Shown: positions 24,004 through 27,408 of the stretch, piece by piece | Numbering within the stretch: position 1 is the first letter of the stretch | How the letters are laid out: every line of letters begins with the position of its first letter | Assembly (NCBI GenBank): GCA_002359095.1 | Contig: DEQD01000033.1 | Span: forward strand, 1-27,408 | DNA from: Caryophanales bacterium UBA3375 | GTDB taxonomy: Bacteria; Bacillota_I; Bacilli_A; UBA3375 | Direction of reading: 5' to 3' | DNA length: 27,408 bases | Notes under the pieces: generated by a model | Databases searched by the model: none | What the model was told of the DNA's origin: nothing | The model's input: only the letters and a program-made list of their open reading frames with translations | Program-made: the position numbers and the translations under genes

Positions 24004-24746
24004 TAAAATTCCACTTCTATAACTTGATCTTTTTTAAGTACTATTTTATGTTCAACATCTAAATCTTGATTGTGCTCTAAAATTAAATCATCATTATTGT
24101 TATTTACACTCATATGGGCAAATAATACATGAGTTGTATTATTTCCTACCATTTTGTGTAAATAACGAGCACAATCAAGATTAGAAAGATGTCCTTTTTC
24201 ACTCATAATTCTTTGTCTAGTTTTAAGTGGATAATTAGTATTGCTCATAATTACACTATCTTCATAATTAGATTCAATTAAATAATAATTGGCATTATGA
24301 CACATACTAACTGTATTTTTATTCAAATATCCACTATCAGTAATATGAACTATTTTTTCATTATTAGTTTTAAAAATAATGCCAATAGGATCTATTGCAT
24401 CATGAGAAGTATTAATAACTTCATAATTAATACCATTAATATTATCTTCATTATATATATCAATATAATTATTAATATCTAAAACTTTAGCTAACTTAGG
24501 TGACATATAAATATCAGGATGATGTTTTTTAATTATCATATTTAAACCCTTAATATGATCTGTATGTTCATGAGTTATAATTATTCCATCTATTAAGGAA
24601 AAATCAAAGCCGATATTATCAAATACTTCATTAATATATTTATATGTCATTCCGCAATCAACTAAAATATTTTTATTATTATCAAATTGATATAAATAAC
24701 AATTACCACTAGAACTACTAGCTAAAGATATTATCTTTTTTAAAAT
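24003..24746 (-). CDS. walJ: WalJ/YycJ-type metallo-beta-lactamase-fold hydrolase, apparent AUU start
   Basis: The metal site THEHTDH (H59, H61, D63, H64 counted from the proposed start) and the later HITDSG identify a WalJ/YycJ-type hydrolase. The first ATG in frame (24650) would remove the conserved first strand. The frame continues 32 codons upstream, giving KKIISLASSSSGNCYLY and ILVDCG, exactly the family N-terminus. That stretch has no ATG, GTG or TTG. An ATT at 24746 has AAGGA 6 bases upstream and would give MLKKIISLAS. I therefore propose AUU initiation (247 aa), overlapping the ybaB stop by 7 bases. Family members are linked to cell-wall metabolism and DNA repair. Confidence 0.85.
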   Translation of the reverse strand: MLKKIISLASSSSGNCYLYQFDNNKNILVDCGMTYKYINEVFDNIGFDFSLIDGIIITHEHTDHIKGLNMIIKKHHPDIYMSPKLAKVLDINNYIDIYNEDNINGINYEVINTSHDAIDPIGIIFKTNNEKIVHITDSGYLNKNTVSMCHNANYYLIESNYEDSVIMSNTNYPLKTRQRIMSEKGHLSNLDCARYLHKMVGNNTTHVLFAHMSVNNNNDDLILEHNQDLDVEHKIVLKKDQVIEVEF

Positions 24747-25042
24747 GGCATTCCTTGGGTTAAACTACCAATAACTTCATTATATTCATTATCAATTTCT
24801 TCACTAACTTCGTTAAAAGCAGATTTAATCATATCTTCTAAAAATTCTTTATCTTCAGGATCAAGTAATTCTGGTTTAATATCAATATTAATTAATTCTT
24901 TTTTACCATTCATTGTAATACTAATTCCCCCACCTAGAGTTTTAGTATATTCTTTTTTATCTAATTTCTTTTGTTCTTTTTCTAAATTTGCTTGCATCTT
25001 TTGTGCTTCTTGCATCATTTTTTTAATTTGTGCTGGATTCAT
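24740..25042 (-). CDS. ybaB: YbaB/EbfC nucleoid-associated protein
   Basis: This 100-aa protein has the family pattern MNPAQIKKMMQEAQKMQ, a central GGGISITMNGKKEL strand set, and a helical C-terminus with SLTQGMPF. It binds DNA as a dimer. The gene follows dnaX by 20 bases, as in most Bacillota. recR, which usually comes next, is absent; walJ follows instead. Confidence 0.95.
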   Translation of the reverse strand: MNPAQIKKMMQEAQKMQANLEKEQKKLDKKEYTKTLGGGISITMNGKKELINIDIKPELLDPEDKEFLEDMIKSAFNEVSEEIDNEYNEVIGSLTQGMPF

Positions 25043-25062
25043 AATTTACTCCTAATTTATTT

Positions 25063-26670
25063 TTACTTCTTAATTATTTTAACACCTTTAAAAACACTTT
25101 GTGCTAATTTTTGAGTATCGTTTTTACGATATTCTCTAACACGATTACGATAACCTTCTCGCTCTTGTTCCCAAATACTTCTTTCAAATAAGAAAACACG
25201 ATACTCATTATCACTTTCTTTTGCTAAAATATTTTCAATATCTTTAATTCTTTCATTAAACATATCAAACATATCTTTTTCAATACTTATAACACATCCA
25301 TAAGGACTAGCAGCTTGAACATTAGCATTTTGAAAAAAGCCTGCTAGTCCAAACTCGTTACTTGCTCTTAAATTATTTACTATATCTCTAAATTGAGGCA
25401 TTAATTGTTCTTTTAATTCTTTAGTTGCACTACATAATACATCAATTAAAGTTACATTACCAGCTAATTCATAGTTATTTTCTGTTTTAGTATTTTGTAT
25501 ACTAACTACTGGTTGTTGTATCTTAACTTCTTCTTTAATTATTTCACTTGGTTCTTTAACTATAATTTCTTCTTCAACCATTGGTTGTTCTTCTATATTA
25601 ATTATCGGTTCCTCTTTATCTACTTCTGCCTCTTCTTTAATCTTAATTACTTGTGCTTGTTTTTCAACAACAGGAGTACCAATTACACTTTCATTACTTA
25701 TATTGTTATTATTACATAAACTAGTAATTTCAATTAAATAAACTTCAATCGTTAATTTAACATTATTAGAATAATACAAACTTTGATTTAATTCATTAAT
25801 TAATTTTAAAACTTCTACTAATTGTTTATTATTATCTTTTAGAATTAAATCTTTAATTCTTAACTCAATATCTTCGATAAACTTACATTCATCTATTCCT
25901 TGATAATATAGTTTGTTAAATAAGTTAATTACTTCATTACTATTACCTGTAAGTAACATAGAAATAAACTCATCTAATATCTTATCATCTACTAAGTTTA
26001 AACTAGCATTAACACTACTTAAAGTTACATCCCCATTAAATGTTACTACTTTTTCAAGTAAACTTAAACTATCACGCATACTTCCATCACCAAGATATGC
26101 TACACGTCTTATTCCTTCTAATTCATAAGTAATGTTTTCTTTATCTAAAATGTATTTAATTTGATCACTAATTTCATCAATACTAATTCGACCAAAGTCA
26201 AATCTTTGACATCTAGAAATAATAGTTATTGGTACTTTATGAATTTCTGTTGTCGCTAAAATAAATACTACATGTTTAGGAGGTTCTTCTAAAGTTTTTA
26301 ATAAAGCATTAAAAGCTCCCTTAGTTAACATATGTACCTCATCAATAATATAAACTTTATATTTAGCTTCAATTGGTACAAAGTTAACATTCTCAATTAT
26401 TTTTCTAATCTCATCAACCCCGTTATTACTTGCAGCATCCATTTCCCATATATCTGGATGCTCACCTGAAGTTGTTATCTTATTAATCTCTTTACTAAAA
26501 ATTTTAGCTATTGATGTTTTACCTGTCCCTCTAGGTCCATTAAACAAATATGCATGAGAAATCCGATCATTTTTCATTGCATTTTTAAGTGTTGTTACAA
26601 TATTCTTTTGTCCTACTACTTCATCAAAGTTAGTCGGACGATAACGACGATAAAAATTATAATTATTCAT
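25063..26670 (-). CDS. dnaX: DnaX, DNA polymerase III gamma/tau subunit without zinc module
   Basis: This 535-aa protein starts at the ATG at 26670 (AAGGAG 7 bases upstream; the frame extends 14 codons further but into the SRP RNA terminator). Walker A GPRGTGKT is at 45-52, Walker B IIDEVH at 108-113, and the SRC motif near 152. Between Walker A and DAASNNGVDEIR the usual four-cysteine zinc-binding segment is missing: KEINKITTSGEHPDIWE replaces about 20 additional residues, with no cysteine. A Glu/Val-rich linker (about 345-400) separates the clamp-loader part from a C-terminal tau-like domain. I see no obvious slippery site for gamma production. Confidence 0.95.
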   Translation of the reverse strand: MNNYNFYRRYRPTNFDEVVGQKNIVTTLKNAMKNDRISHAYLFNGPRGTGKTSIAKIFSKEINKITTSGEHPDIWEMDAASNNGVDEIRKIIENVNFVPIEAKYKVYIIDEVHMLTKGAFNALLKTLEEPPKHVVFILATTEIHKVPITIISRCQRFDFGRISIDEISDQIKYILDKENITYELEGIRRVAYLGDGSMRDSLSLLEKVVTFNGDVTLSSVNASLNLVDDKILDEFISMLLTGNSNEVINLFNKLYYQGIDECKFIEDIELRIKDLILKDNNKQLVEVLKLINELNQSLYYSNNVKLTIEVYLIEITSLCNNNNISNESVIGTPVVEKQAQVIKIKEEAEVDKEEPIINIEEQPMVEEEIIVKEPSEIIKEEVKIQQPVVSIQNTKTENNYELAGNVTLIDVLCSATKELKEQLMPQFRDIVNNLRASNEFGLAGFFQNANVQAASPYGCVISIEKDMFDMFNERIKDIENILAKESDNEYRVFLFERSIWEQEREGYRNRVREYRKNDTQKLAQSVFKGVKIIKK

Positions 26671-26697
26671 CAATAGCTCCTTAAATTCACTAAAAAA

Positions 26698-26780
26698 GCC
26701 TAAATAGACCAAAGATGATTACTTAAGGCTGCTCCAATTAAGTCCTGACCTGGTTCATAATATCTTCCCCTACTTAGGCA
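26698..26780 (-). ncRNA. ffs: Signal recognition particle RNA, small bacterial type
   Basis: The RNA of about 83 nt begins GCCTAAGTAG and ends TTTAGGC, which pair, followed by a T6 tail that serves as terminator. It contains the hallmark GAACCAGGTCAGG on the 5' side and AGCAGCC on the 3' side of the Ffh-binding symmetric loop. The apical part between them is ACTTAATTGG instead of a GGAA-capped stem. Location directly upstream of dnaX is the typical one for Bacillota. Confidence 0.93.
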
Positions 26781-26785
26781 TATAA

Positions 26786-26814
26786 ATTATACCAAAATAT
26801 TTACTTGTTATGAA
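26786..26814 (-). promoter_or_regulatory. Extended -10 promoter of the SRP RNA
   Basis: Minus strand TTCATA (26814-26809), 17 bases, then TGG-TATAAT (-10 at 26791-26786). The RNA start at about 26780 lies 6 bases downstream. Confidence 0.8.
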
Positions 26815-26817
26815 TTA

Positions 26818-27018
26818 TTATTTTTCTTTTTCACCTAATTTAGCTTCTAACTCTTCTATTTTTTTAATTAACTCTTGATGTTTAATCTCTGCTTTTGTTT
26901 GTTGTCTTTTTTCTCTAGTTTTTAAAAATATAAAAAAAGAACTATGTACAATTAGACAAACAATTAATGAAGAAATTATATCGGCAATTACATCAATTAC
27001 TAGTGCTTGTTCATTCAT
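26818..27018 (-). CDS. Small single-pass membrane protein, unrecognised
   Basis: This 66-aa protein has one membrane helix (about residues 8-32) followed by a charged coiled-coil tail (KTREKRQQTKAEIKHQELIKK). AAGGAT lies 5 bases before the ATG at 27018. It ends 4 bases upstream of the SRP RNA -35 box. I do not recognise a family; holin-like or scaffold roles are possible but unsupported. Confidence 0.65.
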   Translation of the reverse strand: MNEQALVIDVIADIISSLIVCLIVHSSFFIFLKTREKRQQTKAEIKHQELIKKIEELEAKLGEKEK

Positions 27019-27074
27019 ATTAATCCTTACTATTAACCATGGTTAAATTATTTATAAACCTAAGTATATAGATT

Positions 27075-27098
27075 AAAGAAAGGAATTTCCCTTTCTTT
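27075..27098 (-). terminator. Terminator-like hairpin after the transporter gene
   Basis: AAAGAAAGG pairs with CCTTTCTTT around a 6-base loop between the transporter fragment and the small membrane protein. The T tail on the minus strand is weak (TTTAATC). Confidence 0.5.
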
Positions 27099-27143
27099 TA
27101 ATTTTAAAAACTTTTACATAGTTATTATACTATAAATTTAAGT

Positions 27144-27408
27144 TTAACCATTTTTAACTGTAGTTATTTTATATTGGATTATTTTAGTTATCAATATAAA
27201 AGCAAGCCCTCTTAAAATATTAATTATTAATAATATATTAATTACACTAATCGGATTATTACTACTATTAAGGATTAATAATAGTAATAACATTATATTA
27301 CCAACAATCGAAATACTACTACTTATTTTAGTTTTATTATATCCATTAAGAATTCCTGTATATATTCCTTCATAAGCCATAAAAATTTGGTATTGTGTAA
27401 AATTTTGT
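27144..27408 (-). CDS. C-terminal part of a MATE-type multidrug/flippase transporter, cut by window edge
   Basis: The frame is open through the right edge; upstream of the internal ATG at 27380 it continues QNFTQYQIF without a stop, so that ATG is not the start. The EGIYTGILNGYNKTK segment matches the MATE pattern in which a helix pair is followed by a Gly-rich turn and N-x-T-K. Two or three hydrophobic helices follow, then a basic tail. It is probably a drug/sodium antiporter or related flippase. With only 87 residues visible, other polytopic families remain possible. Confidence 0.6.
   Translation of the reverse strand, partial: QNFTQYQIFMAYEGIYTGILNGYNKTKISSSISIVGNIMLLLLLILNSSNNPISVINILLIINILRGLAFILITKIIQYKITTVKNG

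Noticed and set aside
25495..25719. Plus-strand frame rich in Tyr, Phe and Asn
   Set aside because: It is the antisense of the Glu/Val-rich DnaX linker and shows low-complexity composition only.
26671..26712. Longer DnaX N-terminus
   Set aside because: The extra codons overlap the SRP RNA terminator; the ATG at 26670 has an AAGGAG site and fits the family start (YRRYRPTNFDEVVGQ).
1..27408. Mycoplasma-type code (TGA as tryptophan)
   Set aside because: All conserved proteins are full length with the standard code, and TGA is used as a stop where genes overlap (607-609, 1303-1305).
1..27408. CRISPR arrays and tRNA genes
   Set aside because: I found no regularly spaced repeats and no cloverleaf-like sequence on either strand; repeats seen are A/T runs and terminators.

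Overview
The window is very AT-rich. All long conserved genes read through with the standard genetic code, and TGA is used as a stop. It carries a small-type SRP RNA beside dnaX, a FemABX peptidoglycan-bridge enzyme, WalJ, DegV pairs and a type VIIb secretion locus. This fits a low-GC, walled member of the Bacillota (Bacilli or Erysipelotrichia-like). I cannot name the species. Almost every gene lies on the minus strand.

Region 1 (1-10,390) is a type VIIb secretion (T7SSb/Ess/Yuk) operon. Read in transcription order it is essA, esaB, essB, essC, a DUF4176 gene, a short esaA-like gene, esxA (WXG100), a DUF3130/TIGR04197 (Lap1-type) gene, a small coiled-coil gene in the Lap2 position, two unrecognised genes of about 165 aa, and the first 50 codons of a helical protein that runs off the left edge. 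Most genes overlap or are separated by a few bases. The first part builds the membrane machine, with EssC as motor. The second part looks like an export module for a cargo lying mostly outside the window.

Region 2 (about 10,400-13,400) is a patch of gene decay. It holds a remnant resembling a bacterial sirtuin N-terminus, a DUF2798 membrane-protein pseudogene with two lesions, and a 5'-nucleotidase/metallophosphatase pseudogene with five lesions. Nearly every lesion is explained by one missing base, often in an A or T run. The only plus-strand genes of the window (a 36-codon ORF and a 119-aa membrane protein) sit inside this patch.

Region 3 (13,440-20,990) is housekeeping. An rmuC-hemW-degV-degV operon ends in a strong terminator at 13,444. 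A ptsH-ptsI-ahpC-pfpI operon follows, with an extended -10 promoter. Between the two is a degenerate small exported-protein gene.

Region 4 (20,990-21,500) has no conserved protein gene. It does have a compact minus-strand transcription unit: a -10 box, a 5'-end hairpin, a second hairpin covering a strong Shine-Dalgarno, a short frame with a lipobox-like signal, and a terminator that contains its stop codon. It is the best candidate for something undescribed outside the T7SS locus.

Region 5 (21,500-27,408) is the operon SRP RNA, dnaX, ybaB, walJ, rlmH, HAD phosphatase, femX, preceded by a small membrane protein and the C-terminal end of a MATE-type transporter. Three oddities stand out: DnaX lacks its zinc-binding module, walJ appears to start at an AUU codon, and the SRP RNA has an unusual apical tip.
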